Of a stretch of DNA of 64,000 nucleotides, positions 35,825-47,082 are shown in pieces. A program made the translations under genes and the position numbers. The stretch is from positions 868,001 through 932,000 of the forward strand of contig WION01000003.1 in NCBI GenBank assembly GCA_015039365.1, in the 5' to 3' direction. Numbering within the stretch: the first letter of the stretch is position 1; every line of letters begins with the position of its first letter. The DNA comes from Amanita rubescens. Its lineage: Eukaryota; Basidiomycota; Agaricomycetes; Agaricales; Amanitaceae. Below the pieces are notes generated by a model. That model did no database searches and had not been told where the DNA came from. It saw only the letters and a list, made by a program, of their open reading frames with translations.

Positions 35825-37142
35825 TTGGTGTGTCACACCCGGTGGGCAAAAACGATGAAGTTGGTTGTACTTGTTCGAGGGCGTTGATTCCAGGCCCATA
35901 ATTTCGTGATTCACTTGTCTTACCGTCTGCCTTAATGAATCGCCTCGTTATCAGTCTACTACCGAAAGCATGGCAACCTCGTGCCGATCGCTCAGGAGGT
36001 ACTTTCTTGAAGAAATAGCCGACCAAGTGGCCTTTTAGACTCCTGGAACGATCTATAGGACACGATGTTCAAGATGCTTAACACCGCAAGTTAGCAGAGT
36101 CTGATCAACTTTCTAAAAACGGCGGAATACATTGCTAATATCATATCTTCATATATACTATGAGAAGGAGTTATGATACTTCATGTGCGTTTCAAGCTAC
36201 AACGCATTCCATCCAGGGAGGTCCCGACAATCTCGCAGTATTACATTCAATCGGAACAGGAATGCTGCTGGCACGCCGCGCTCGCCTAAAAGCTAATAAA
36301 AGCTGCAGGATTCAGACTCTATAGCTAACTACAGCCGGACTCTCTCCACAACTCACTCACTCACAAAATGTGTCATAATGTTAGTGTGCTCTACAGTCTT
36401 ATGCCGCGAATCATAGCGACTACCATATCCTCTAGATCATAGACGGCCGCTATCACACGGAATGCGGTCACTTTTATGCCATGAACACTACACAGCATGA
36501 TTGTCGCCGACCTAATTGCCTTTTTAGTGAACAACATGTACACCCCACGGGTAAGTCTTCGCTCGACTTGAACTAGCACTCCGTGCATATTCTTTAGGTT
36601 GTTCGTCTCCTATGTGCATACGCCTCATGGCAGTACCCGTAAAAAATCCCATCCGTATAAGCACCATGGTTTGTTGTGATTGTACAGCCAAGGAACGTGT
36701 GGGCGGCTCCAGGTGACGTCTCGACATACGATGATTAAATTATCATTATAGCCGCTCCGGTGCTAGCGATCGTCCACCTCCATTATTTTACTCCCTGCTA
36801 CGTCCACCTCTCACTATTTTACTCCCTGCTACGTCCACATCTCATTATCTTACTCTCTGCTACGTCCACCTCTCGTTATTTTACTCCCTGTTACATATAT
36901 GATAGGCCACCTCTATTATTTTACTCCCTGCTACATATATATTAGTGTAAATTGTGCTAGCTAATATTAGAGTAACTGGCAGCGTTTCCTTATATGGGCA
37001 ATATTCTTGGTTGAGTCCTTGTCCTCTGCATGCGTAGCTTCTTCACTACAGCAGCCCTTGTTCTCTGCGTTTAGTGAAAAAGGACAGCCTTATCCAACCA
37101 TGTCTTACTATCTTCAAACCCGAACGTACCACAGACCACGAA
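35825..37142. other. Gene-poor spacer containing a minisatellite
   Basis: About 1.3 kb without a gene I can support. Short open frames on both strands have no coding character. The only structure seen is the tandem repeat at 36,771-36,945. The stretch after it should contain the promoter of the hypothetical gene starting near 37,143. Confidence 0.5.
36771..36945. repeat. Minisatellite, about five copies of a 30-31 bp unit
   Basis: The unit begins cgtccacctctcattatttt and continues actccctgcta. Copies start at about 36,771, 36,801, 36,832 and 36,863; the last, at about 36,906, is separated from the others by an insertion containing acatatatgatag. Copies differ by single substitutions (ctcact, ctcatt, ctcgtt). 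The array is in intergenic DNA and encodes nothing. Confidence 0.85.
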
Positions 37143-38776
37143 ATGTCATTTCGCGCAACAGACAATCTTCGGTGTTATCTACGGGAGGCAGTCCTTCCAG
37201 CAATGGTGTGCGATCCAATGGCACCCAATCTTCCACCGAAAGGTCACAAAAGTCATCTTAACCATCTGAAAGTAAAGCCCGAACGGTGGCGTCGGTTAGA
37301 GAACATTCAGCCTCTCGAATGCACGATAATGGATAAACGGGTGACAGATTGTTGGTTTCTTACTTAACTTGAAAGAACACACCCTCATCACGCCTTTCGA
37401 CTCAATAGGGATCGATAAATACATTCCGGACACGTCACTCGGATGCGACGACACTGACTACAGCACAGGGGAGAGCCTGACACTTCCTTGTCCTCCGTTG
37501 TTCAACATACCCACGTTTGTTGAAAGAAGACCTACCGATATCGTCAGGTACTTTTTTCATTACTTCACCCATGCTAGTTGACCTTTGATCATAACAAGGA
37601 TGGTCCCATGGCTGGACAATCTACCATTGATGACTACCCAACGCACGCTACATCTTATTCACCCAGCGTCGCGGCAATGGCACTGGAGTCTGACATTTCA
37701 AGATGTCACGGCTATGGATCGCGACATCTTTCAGTACTTCACGTGGACTCTTCAAGCAGTTCCTGGGTTTCTAGCGCATGCAGATGATACCGTCATGAGA
37801 AACATCGGAAGGTTTTCTGTGGTATTAGCTTTTCAACCTCCTTGGATACTGTCATACCAGGACTTGAAAGAGTTTTCGGATTGCCGATCGGTATGCTAAT
37901 TTTGCGTAATGGTGCCGCAATAAGATGACATCACATTGATTAGTTTCCTCCATACCTACTACCCGGAAATGCATTTCCTACGCCACTTGAAAGCAAGGAT
38001 AGGCTTTGGGCTAAGGTGATATTTTAATCCCACCTTGTCAACTTGGTCCTCAACATACTAGTTATGGGATATTTGCGTTGAGAGACGAACACCGTGGTTT
38101 GTATTGACATCCTATCACCACTGGGTGTTTGGAGCATTTTCCAGAGGTGCGGAACTCGTCGGGCGATGTGAATGGTGTGCTGAAGTTCTGCCTCTAAGGC
38201 TGGACGACAGCGTTTGTCACGCGGGTCTATGAGTATGAGTACTTTAGCCCAACCATCGTGGAATGTCTGACCTACTGGGTAGCGTCAGCATTGCACATTC
38301 GCGGTACATGGAGGATTCCTGAGGTAAGTTTCCTTTTAATTTTCTTTAGACAATGTACAATTTCTCGTAGGTTTCCGAGCCATTGGAAGATATAATTTAC
38401 CCTGTCGAGGTACCTGAATCCTTTGATGGCAACATATCAGAACCCGTAACGTCAGAATCCAATTGGGTGGGCAAATACTCTGGTAAGTCAAATCACCCGA
38501 GTTCGATTATGCACTGAGCATGGTCTTGTAGACGTACCGTCCTCTGCGGGGGTGACCAAACCCATTTCAGATATAGTGTCGGACTCTCCAGGAGGAGGAT
38601 TGTCCATCCCTCCTTACCGACGCCGAATCTCATATTACAATATATCAAATTGGATGCACTCTGTCGACCATGGTACGCTTCCGGTGATAACAGAGGAGCA
38701 GCAAGACTCGCGAAGAGCCGACCCCACCTCTAGGTACGATGAAAGCACTTTAGAACGTGGAGTCTGGCTTGTGTAA
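37143..38776 (+). CDS. Conserved-type basidiomycete hypothetical protein
   Basis: Read through its introns, this is a coherent protein, not random ORFs. The exon ending ERRPTDIVR joins MVPWLDNLPLMTTQRTLHLI, then DRDIFQYFTWTLQAVPGFLA and FQPPWILSYQDLKEFSDCRS. FPPYLLPGNAFPTPLESKDR and LWDICVERRTPWFVLTSYHH follow, then WVFGAFSR joined to GWTTAFVTRVYEYEYFSPTI and ECLTYWVASALHIRGTWRIP. The C-terminus is disordered and ends at 38776. The FVLTSY...VFGAFS pattern recalls a large class of uncharacterised Agaricomycete proteins; I cannot name a domain. Exon 1 and the start (ATG 37143, MSFRATDNLRCYLREAVLPA) are uncertain because the first intron does not join cleanly. It is the only gene in a repeat-bearing, sparse region, which fits a lineage-specific gene. 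Confidence 0.6.
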
Positions 38777-39035
38777 ATACCAGATGTTGTAGTACTTTTA
38801 CGCATGAAATCCAGTCCCAATGACTTCAGCTCAAGTTAAGTCTCCGCACTTCTGATTGGCCCGATGGTTTGGCATGTACGGGGCTTTTTACAGGAGTTAA
38901 ACCGCCGTGTGACGAATTTGGAGTTCTTTCTAGTATATTTGAAGTCGTTGGTTCTGGAACGTTCTTCGCTGTAAGAAATTCTGAAACGTGGCTATATAGG
39001 CGGGGATGGCTTAGTGACGCAGTCGGAGGCTGTAC

Positions 39036-40186
39036 CTAGTAGATCGTTAGAATCTGCTGTGCCAGCAGCATAGGTGTACGGACAGCAACAATAGAAGAAA
39101 GGTATGGATAAGTGCATTGTGCATCTTGCGCACCGTAAAATTCAAGGAGTATACCAAGAGCTTCTACAAAATATGTCCGTTAAATTGTTCGACAGCTTAA
39201 AGGAATTGTTGCAACCTGACACAGACGACAGCTCAGTTTCACTTAGTGAAAAATGCTCAATCGCACGCCTGCTTGCATCGGGAGATGGAGATTTATGCGA
39301 TGGCGGCGTTGGCAGTGATGCAGAAGGCGAAGCAGCTGAAATCCTGGCGTCGAGAGAAGGGGAATTGGGACCATCAAAGATGCGTTGGGCCAACACGAAG
39401 CAAGCAGTCGCTGTGATCTTTGGAGGATATAATATGCACAGTGGGGTCCTATACCTTCGTGACGTTGGCCAAATTAAACATCCCGAGAAAGCTAAGAACG
39501 AACGAGTCATGCGCCATGCTCCACGCGTAATCTTGTAGGAGTGCATCAGCTTCACAAGCATCAAACAGATCAACCAAATCTGCATGCGGACTGCCGACGA
39601 CGAAGTCAAATGCTAAAGCTTCCAACAAAACTTCTTCCGTCAGCAGAATTGTTGCCTGCAGTTGTTCTACTTCCTATAAAGTATAAGATGTATGACAATA
39701 GTCGAGATCTCTCGCCGAACCTTGCTATCATGTGGTATTGTGTTAGGGTCTATGCCTGTTATTTTAGCATTGCATATCTTTGCCACGTCACGTAATTTTC
39801 GACCGCATTCCTCAGTTTTCGTAGCAAGAAATATACACGAAGCAGCAACGTCCTGATCATCATTAACTTAAGCGAGAAGGCCAAGTAGTCCATGACGACA
39901 GCACCTACTTGTCTATGAAAGGATTCCATTGGGTACCTCATATAAAACCGATGGAACCATGTGGCCGCAGTGAATATGGCAGATGTCGGCCTAAATGAAA
40001 GATCAAAGAGTAGCTTGAAAGTAAGTCAAGACGTGCGTACAGTCCAAGAGAAGAGCCGAGCCTGAAGAGAAATTCGACGCCTCTGGAGCGATCATATAGT
40101 TCTCTGGAAAGTGAACAAGACGAGGGCGTAGCATAGAGTGCTGAGAGCGGGAAAAGCCACTGAGAGTTGGTACTGTTCAAGTTCAT
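39036..40186 (-). CDS. Cyclin (transcriptional CDK type, cyclin K/Ssn8-like)
   Basis: Regulatory partner of a CDK acting on RNA polymerase II or similar. Splicing of short exons gives ELYDRSRGVEFLFRLGSSLG, then PTSAIFTAATWFHRFYMRYP and MESFHRQ, DVAASCIFLATKTEECGRKL (cyclin-box hallmark) and RDVAKICNAKIT. Next come VEQLQATILLTEEVLLEALA, FDFVVGSPHADLVDLFDACE, YAWSMAHDS joined to YRTPLCILYPPKITATACFV (second cyclin fold) and LPTPPSHKSPSPDASRRAIE, with EALGILLEFYGAQDAQCTYP ending at 39036. The upstream in-frame stretch RKERAEQTAAAAVQRALMNL looks coding but has no start codon, so translation begins either at MNLNSTN (40186) or in an unseen 5' exon. Confidence 0.82.
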
Positions 40187-41984
40187 TAGTGCTCGCTGAA
40201 CGGCAGCCGCGGCTGTCTGTTCGGCACGTTCCTTACGTAATGGATCCAGATCTAAAGTGGCGCCGCACGCGACAACTTGAAGTTAGGACTTGCACTTAAA
40301 AAAATCACCATAGACAGGTAGAAACGCCCACAAATCTATTTCACAACTCCGACGGTTATCCCGGACGCGCCAAGGATCACACTTGTAAACTGATTTCATA
40401 GATTACTTGTTGCCTTGCCCGAGGAGTTGTCCTGACATCGGACCGTACATCACCTGATGGCAAAGCATGGACGTGATTGCAAACTTTTTCTCCGTCTCAA
40501 TGAAACCCTGACTGATATCTGATTTTTTAATGAAGATTGTCCATGCATCATGCGATAATTTATATATATATTCGCCAGCGTCATACGTCATTATCAGGGA
40601 CAAAAAAAGTGATAGAAGCATCGTCTCTATTCTAGGCGTCAGCGTCATGAGTGCCTCTAGCACATCCTTTAAACGTCTTGAATAACTCAATGTCCTTCAA
40701 GCTGGCCTCTACTTTCTCATCGCTTGCTCGCAAGCCGAGCAACACGTTTTTTTCGTGCGATCTGACCCAAAAGATGAGTGTTGAGTCGTACAGCAGGGAT
40801 CATACTGACGGTATTGGTCCGGAAACTGACGGCTGCGTAACGTGCTTGATGAGTAGTTCATTTTAGATAAACAGTTAGCTTACTACTGCCAACAAGTTGT
40901 CGTACAATTCGGTCCGCAGTCCGCTGGGTGGGCAGTACTGAACTTGCAATACCGCTCTTCGCATTGGAGCTGAAATTCGGTATCACGTCGTATCACATCG
41001 ACTCCATTCTGTTATTTTCTTACCAATTGATCAGGCTTTCTTCTTGTTAGTCTGGTTATTACACCAAAATATGACTTTCTCACCTGTCTGTATTCGTGAC
41101 CACATTCAGTGTACGTGTACTGAATTCTTGTTGCATTCGTAGTTAATTACATGACTTCCCAGAAGAAAAATTGCTTACTGGAGTAATCTGCACATGCCTG
41201 CAAGAGCCGCTGGGAGAAAGAGGGCGAGAAGAATCAATGGAGTTGAGGAGACAGGCTTTGGTATTTGGGTGGGCTCTTGCCCATGCTTTATACACCAGCT
41301 CTTTTTTTTTTTCTTAAAGAAATCCTGGTATATCAGCATAGAACACACAGGAAATAGCTGATGATTTTTTGATCAGGATCAGACCGTGCTTGGGTCGCAC
41401 GCATCAAGGTGAAGGAGTGCCGGTGGCTGTATGTTTAGCATCATTTTCCTACCATCAAGACGGTACTCATACAGGCCACAAACTGTACAGATGCCGACGC
41501 CAGGTTGCAAGCAGCTAATAACTACTTTCCTTTTGAGCATCACACGCCCGTGAACATTCATGTAAGGTCGCATGGGACGCCCACTATTCCCCTGAACGGG
41601 AAACACGTCTTGTAGGATTAACATCCGATGATCCTCGAGGCAGTTGAAGAACAGATTTTGTTCGACAAAGTTTTCTGTTTATGAATACTTGCTAGAAAAC
41701 ACGCTGCCATCGTTCATTCCCGCCCCCGGGAATTCTCTCATTTCTGTCCATGAGATATCATTTCCCCTTTTCCCTGCCTTGCATCATGCTACGTCATCGT
41801 CGCCGGATATTTCTCATCGATAATTGATATGGTTTAAGGCCGAGTCGATTTGAGCCTAAGTTGATCCCGGGAAGGCCATCGGCTATCGCCACGAGCCATC
41901 GAGGAAACCGTATCGAGCGATGAATGTATTGTATGTATTCTACAGTACCACAGACTACAGTATCGTAGCCCCGAAAGGTACTCA
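40187..41984. other. Gene-poor stretch, no supported gene
   Basis: About 1.8 kb. The first 100 bases probably still belong to the cyclin 5' end. Minus-strand fragments near 40,403-40,860 (for example LLGLRASDEKVEASLKDIEL) and 41,379-41,624 have some coding flavour but no start, splice pattern or family I recognise. No transposon ends, tRNA or simple repeats were seen except short AT runs near 40,560. Confidence 0.4.
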
Positions 41985-43506
41985 TCATCCCGCGAACATT
42001 CCGACGAGATATTGACTGACGCCCTCCGGGGTAAGACTACCCACATCCGAAAATACCAGTGATATCAGATCAGGACTGTTGGCAAGCGGACTCTTATCAT
42101 GATCAACGGGAGCACACTAGGCGAAGTACATACCGTGTGTAGTCCACATCAGGGTTGTCTCGTGAAACCTGTTCCTGAGTGATTTTCCCCAGCATGACAG
42201 GCTGAACGTCGTTCTCTGATCCATTGTCCTGTGGGACAGCCAGTACGCCTTCTCTTATTCCGGGTGTTAATCGCGTGGACGAAGAGGGAAAGGGTGAAGA
42301 TTGAATAGGACCGGGAAACGAAAATATCCTGCTATTGTGACTTGGTAGATCATACTGTGATAGTGGAAAGAGTCTGTGAAATTTGTAGCTAGAGGAAGGG
42401 TCGTTAGTTCCGACGTGGCGCGTGCAGAATTCGGTTCGCCGTGCCTTTCTGCCAGCGCATAAAATGGCTTGTTTGTAGCTTTGGCAATGATCGCGATTTG
42501 GTTACTTCCGACAGCATTAATGAGCCCCCCACTCTCTACAACAGCTTCCGAGCCGACAAGAACAAAATCCACCTTTTCCATGACGTAGGCGACGGCCGAG
42601 TCGAGTACGACCGTGGCCGGTATGCCTGCTGCGCGCAATGTTTCGGCCGTTTTGATCCTACCACAAAGTATTGTTTAAGTCTTTTCACATTAGAGAAGGA
42701 TCGGCTAACTTGCCCTAGCCCACGAGGACGTGCTTCGGTCACAAATACTGACGAGATTGAATATCAGTGCATGAGATCATGTGAAAACGGAGTAAGCGAA
42801 AGAACCTGATATACGCTTTCTTTTATGAGCTAACAGCAAGGCTTGCATTACCACTCTTGAATAGGAATGCGTGAGGATCTGATGACGTGAAGTATACGTC
42901 GTTTAGGAAAATCGAGCCACCTCATGCATAGCACTCACTACAGAGCCGTCTTTAATGAAGCCAAGGACAAGTTCAGCTATCTTTTTGCGATAGGTCAGGG
43001 CCTCTGTCGCATATTGTCTGCCTTGACGTATAAGTTCTTTCTTAAGATCTACGAAGCTCTGTCGTCCGGTTCACAAGTCTCATCTCTCTAAAGCGCCAAG
43101 CAACTCACCGTGGATTCGTGGGGAAAAAGTGTCACAAAAGCGATGAATAGTTCACAACCAGCATTCAAACTGATTGGGTTAGCTGTTCTCCGTTTCAGAG
43201 TCTCTGCTCCTTCATTGAGTGCTTTGACGAGTTCAAACATAGTTCCCGCTAAAAGCCTAGCATAAAGAAGCGCAGCATAGTACTGAACCCACCAGGCTCA
43301 CCATTTGAATGTTCAATCAAATCTGTAAGCGCGTGAATCGCGGCCAAAGGAGTAGAGATCTTGGATGAGCAACCCACTTCTGCCACCTGTTATCTGAAGA
43401 AGAAGGCTTAACTCACTTCCTCGTTTGCCAAAGTTTGCTGATAGGAGTCATAAACGTCAAATGTGGCACTAGAGGGAATGTCTTCTGGGGCGGTTGTGTC
43501 AAGCAT
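41985..43506 (-). CDS. GCN3: Translation initiation factor eIF2B subunit alpha
   Basis: Regulatory subunit of the eIF2B guanine-nucleotide exchange factor, which senses phosphorylated eIF2. The start MLDTTAPEDIPSSATFDVYD is at 43506. Short introns join QQTLANEE to ISTPLAAIHALTDLIEHSN, then GTMFELVKALNEGAETLKRR, TANPISLNAGCELFIAFVTL, SFVDLKKELIRQGRQYATEA, ILTHSYSRVVMQALLLAHKR and FVTEARPRGLGQ. The nucleotide-sugar-isomerase-like core AGIPATVVLDSAVAYVMEKV and FVLVGSEAVVESGGLINAVG follows, then KPFYALAE and FSDVGSLTPEGVSQYLVGMF, ending at 41985. The junction after RGLGQ (about 42,645-42,703) is one base out of phase, so an extra base or unusual splicing must be assumed. All else is intact. Confidence 0.9.
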
Positions 43507-44124
43507 AATGCCTTGAAATGGTGTGCGGAGGACATCGGTATAGGACTACAAACAACGTACTATTGGCTTTTTGTTGACGGAGGGACTGGGAGGTTATTTT
43601 GACGTTGGACCAACAAACAAATGATACGACTTATTATGTAAGTGCGGAACTATCTATCTCAGATTTATATCGATAATGGGTGGTGAACGTGAGTGAGAAC
43701 AATTCAAGCGGAAGAGGCCGACGCCGTCGCCACAATTGTTTTTTGTCCTCTCACGGCCGGCGAGAGTCGCACCGTAGACCGAAGACCGGAAGACGTCGGG
43801 GGTTGTTACACGTGTAATCTTGACCGACACTCAATATGCTAAGTTCTGCCCTTCTGCTTCATTTTGTATTCATTTTCTCTCGCTGCTAGGGCGATCATCC
43901 CGCGCAGCCAATCGGCTGCCGTCATGCCCTTGTCTTTGCCCCGTATCCTTCCACCCATTTCCGTGATAACCTTCTAGGTGAAAGCTCATTCACATTATCT
44001 CGACCTGGTCCCGGCCCTTAACAAACCCTTACCCCTACTCTCCCGGTATATATTTCTTTATTCTCCGCTGAATACTTCCTATATTCATTCGCTGCGGCTA
44101 GCATCCCGCCCTCCGCAAGTCATC
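43507..44124. other. Divergent intergenic region, eIF2B-alpha / hypothetical
   Basis: About 620 bases between two divergent starts. The right half is pyrimidine-rich, as is usual for basidiomycete leaders, and contains the TATA-like site listed separately. The reading frame of the downstream hypothetical stays open back to 43,978 without coding character. No other gene is seen. Confidence 0.5.
44047..44055 (+). promoter_or_regulatory. TATA-like element of the 44.1-kb gene
   Basis: The sequence tatatattt lies 78 bases before the ATG at 44125 in a CT-rich region, a plausible TATA position giving a leader of about 45 bases. Position and sequence are the only evidence. Confidence 0.35.
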
Positions 44125-44760
44125 ATGCAAAACCCTCCCGTAAAATCCACCCAAGTAGTCTTCTCCAGTGATGTGAAGAATATGGACGAATGGGCCCGCC
44201 GCACCCATATTCCTCTGACTACGGCAGAGGCACTCGGCGCTACCTACACCCGTGCCCATCGTTGGCTGCAAGCATTGCGCCTCCAGCTTATTCGTGACCA
44301 CAACTGGTCAGATGCCCCCACCTCTGATTCAAGGCTCCTCTTCTCTCTCGAGACGACTTCCATTTGGCGTTCGTCTGTTGGTTTACCGGCTGGCCCTCGG
44401 TTGAAGCTACAACTACCGGTGAACGCCAGTTCCTTTTTCTCCCCCGAGCGCCGGATACAGTGGCAAATGGTTTTTCATAGCGACATATTTGAATCCATTC
44501 GAAAGTTATGCCCTCCTGTCAATGACATTCTTGGTCTCTTGCAATGCCTACTAACAGGCGTTGTAACGGTTGTTTTTGAGGAAAATATGCCCCAGGGCAT
44601 ATATCGAACCACTCGTGGTCTGCCGCCGGTCTCTTGGATTAATGCAAACGAGTCGGCCCTTGTCGAGATCTTTGGTCCGTCTCACTTCAGGGCTTTACGC
44701 AAGGCGTGCAACGATACGAAGGCAGCGTTCAAACTGGAAGTTCTTCCACATCCGGAGTGA
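44125..44760 (+). CDS. Single-exon hypothetical protein of about 211 residues
   Basis: An uninterrupted frame from MQNPPVKSTQVVFSSDVKNM to LEVLPHPE. Composition is that of a folded soluble protein, with no signal peptide or membrane segment. Segments such as WARRTHIPLTTAEALGATYT, AHRWLQALRLQLIRDHNW, FHSDIFESIRKLCPPVNDIL and FGPSHFRALRKACNDTKAAF suggest alternating helices and strands. I recognise no family. The lack of introns is notable, since nearly every neighbour has many. An upstream in-frame ATG at 43978 exists, but the 44125 start sits just after a TATA-like box and CT-rich leader. It lies in the same direction as MAP1, 384 bp upstream. Confidence 0.65.
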   Translation: MQNPPVKSTQVVFSSDVKNMDEWARRTHIPLTTAEALGATYTRAHRWLQALRLQLIRDHNWSDAPTSDSRLLFSLETTSIWRSSVGLPAGPRLKLQLPVNASSFFSPERRIQWQMVFHSDIFESIRKLCPPVNDILGLLQCLLTGVVTVVFEENMPQGIYRTTRGLPPVSWINANESALVEIFGPSHFRALRKACNDTKAAFKLEVLPHPE

Positions 44761-45144
44761 TTCTTGCGCTCCGAAAAGTTCGTATAAACATGCTTAAACC
44801 ACGAGGCTTTAAGACTAACTAGAATTCCTTGAACAGTACATGCGGCTTGCGGGCTGTATACAAACGCATCCGCCCTCGACCAAAAAATAATCTTGTCATG
44901 AATAACCATGACACCACCAGCTGTTGCGTGTTTTAGACTTGTCCCTACCACTCTATCACCGTTATTCTACGTAATTTTACTAGACCTTTTTTGACCTATC
45001 CGTGCATTGCGCAGTTTGGAGCTACCGAGTCAGATATGTCATATGATCGCACTGTAATATACTTTAGCACAGAGTTATGTGTGCTTCTGCTCTCTCTCCC
45101 ACGTTCACACTATCTTCTTCGTACCTTTTTGTTACTGAAACACA
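44761..45144. other. Intergenic between the hypothetical gene and MAP1
   Basis: 384 bases holding the 3' end of the single-exon gene and the MAP1 promoter. The segment just before the MAP1 start is pyrimidine-rich. No gene, RNA or repeat is seen. Confidence 0.4.
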
Positions 45145-46916
45145 ATGTCTTCCGCCATTCTTTGCCAAAGTTCATCGTGCCCCAATGGCAACCCCCCATC
45201 TAAGCTGGAATGCCCTACGTGTAATAAGTTGAGCAGCCCTGAGGTCACACTTAGCCGACCCTCCTACTCATAGGTATAATACTAGGCTAGGCATCAGGGG
45301 ATCTTTCTTCTGCGGGCAAGAGTGCTTCAAGGCAGATTGCAAGTTCATATTTTTGCTCTTGTTCATGCGCTGACAATTGTATCCAGGGGTACGAAGTTTT
45401 CGTAAACGTGGCGTATCTTGGAGTTTGATGACAATCATAGAAAAAGCACAAACTCATCCATGAACTTGCCAAGAACGGAGGAAGTTTGATGTCCAGTGGT
45501 ATGGAACACTTGTTTAATCTAGATAAAAAAAATTTAGCGCGAAGATTAGACGGGTCATACAATCCTTTTCCCAACTATTCATTCACGGGTACCGTGCGGC
45601 CCTTGTATCCTTTGTCAAAAACAAGAGTGGTCCCAGAACACATACCCCGGCCGGATTATGCTGAAAGTGGCAAGTCCTAACTGATCGCAATTGTTGTTGT
45701 TCTTCATGTAGTTTTATAGGACTTCCATTGTCGGAAAGCCGGCGGGCGGGTCAGCCTCCTCGCATACTAAGCGAGGAAGAACAAAATAAAATGAGGACAG
45801 TCTGTCGGGTCTGTGCTAGTCGCGCTTAGCGCGTTTATATCTGCTCTAATCTTACATTAGTTTGCAAGAGAAATCTTGGATACTGCTGCTTCTCATGTCC
45901 GCCCTGGCATAACAACAGATGAGATAGACGAAATAGTACACAACGAGACTATCAAGCGCAACGCATACCCTTCAACTTTGAATTACCGCCACTACCCAAA
46001 ATCGGTCTGCACGTACGTTGCCTCGGTTTCTTTACATTAACGAAGCTTAGCCTTTTCAGGTCTGTTAATGAGGTCATCTGTCACGGTATACCCGACCGCA
46101 GAAAGTTACAAGAGGGTGATATTATTAACATTGGTAATAATCTTTTCTTAAATTGACAGTGGCCACTCACTTCCCTGCAGACGTATCCTTGTATTATGAT
46201 GGTAAGTGGAGGACTGTGTTATCCGGAACGCCCTGATACAACGTTGCTTGCCTGAAAGGTTTTCACGGTGATATCAATGGGACCTACCCTGTGGGTAATA
46301 TAGATGCAGAGTCTGAAAAACTCTTGCACGTTTCCCGGCGGTGTCTGGACGAAGCCATCAAAGTCTGCAAGCCTGGCGCCCTTTTTCGTGATATTGGTAA
46401 AGTGATGTAAGCTATTCCGTCAGGGTTGCATGCTGTGATCGATAACATCAAATACGACAGCGAGCCTGTTGCACGCTCAGATGGTTGTTCAACAGTGAGA
46501 ACATACACGGGCCATGGCATCAATGACTTATTTCACTGTGCTCCGAATATACCCCACTATGCAAAAAATAAAGCTACTGGTACAATGAAAACTGGAATGG
46601 TAATCGTCTTTTGTTGCTTTAATTGTCTTCAACTCAAATGCTGTGTTAGGTTTTTACCATCGAACCGGTATGTTGTGGCGGCTGCTTGCGTCGATGACGG
46701 GCCTTGACTATTGCAAGATGATCAATCTAGGACCAAGCTGGGGAGATGTCCACTGGCCAGATAACTGGACGGCGACAACAGTCGATGGGCGCAGAAGCGC
46801 CCAATTTGAAGAGACTCTACTGTATGTCTTTGCAGCTGTCATGATCTCTATTGTTCATTCCATATCTCAGAATTACGAAAACGGGGGTGGAAGTATTAAC
46901 GGCAAAGACAAAATAG
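45145..46916 (+). CDS. MAP1: Methionine aminopeptidase 1
   Basis: Cytosolic, ribosome-associated enzyme that removes initiator methionine. The N-terminal zinc finger is complete: [20 protein letters not shown], then NK spliced to [19 protein letters not shown], and [11 protein letters not shown]. The linker [20 protein letters not shown] and [16 protein letters not shown] follows. Catalytic pita-bread blocks are [32 protein letters not shown], the metal aspartates in [17 protein letters not shown], the histidine in [25 protein letters not shown] and QFEETLL, ending [14 protein letters not shown] at 46916. Splicing uses about nine introns. One (from 45,669) starts with GC and not GT, giving a GC-AG intron that keeps frame exactly. 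All ligands are present and the gene is intact. Confidence 0.94.
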
Positions 46917-47082
46917 CGTTTGTTCATCATAATATCGAAGTTCTTCAACTTGTCGTAGTATGCACTACAGGCACAGACGCGACGCCTTATCCCAACCACT
47001 GGCCAATCATGGCAGAGCAATATATATATATTTTCGTCATAAAACTGATTGTGTGCTTGTGTTTCGTCGTTCAAATCATGCG

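Noticed and set aside
35825..41984. Transposable element relic
   Set aside because: The sparse region invites this reading, but I found no transposase or reverse-transcriptase motif, no long terminal repeats and no terminal inverted repeats with duplications. The two genes inside it have normal introns.
43978..44124. N-terminal extension of the 44.1-kb hypothetical protein
   Set aside because: The frame is open, but the stretch is a CT-rich leader with a TATA-like box. ATG 44125 is the better start.
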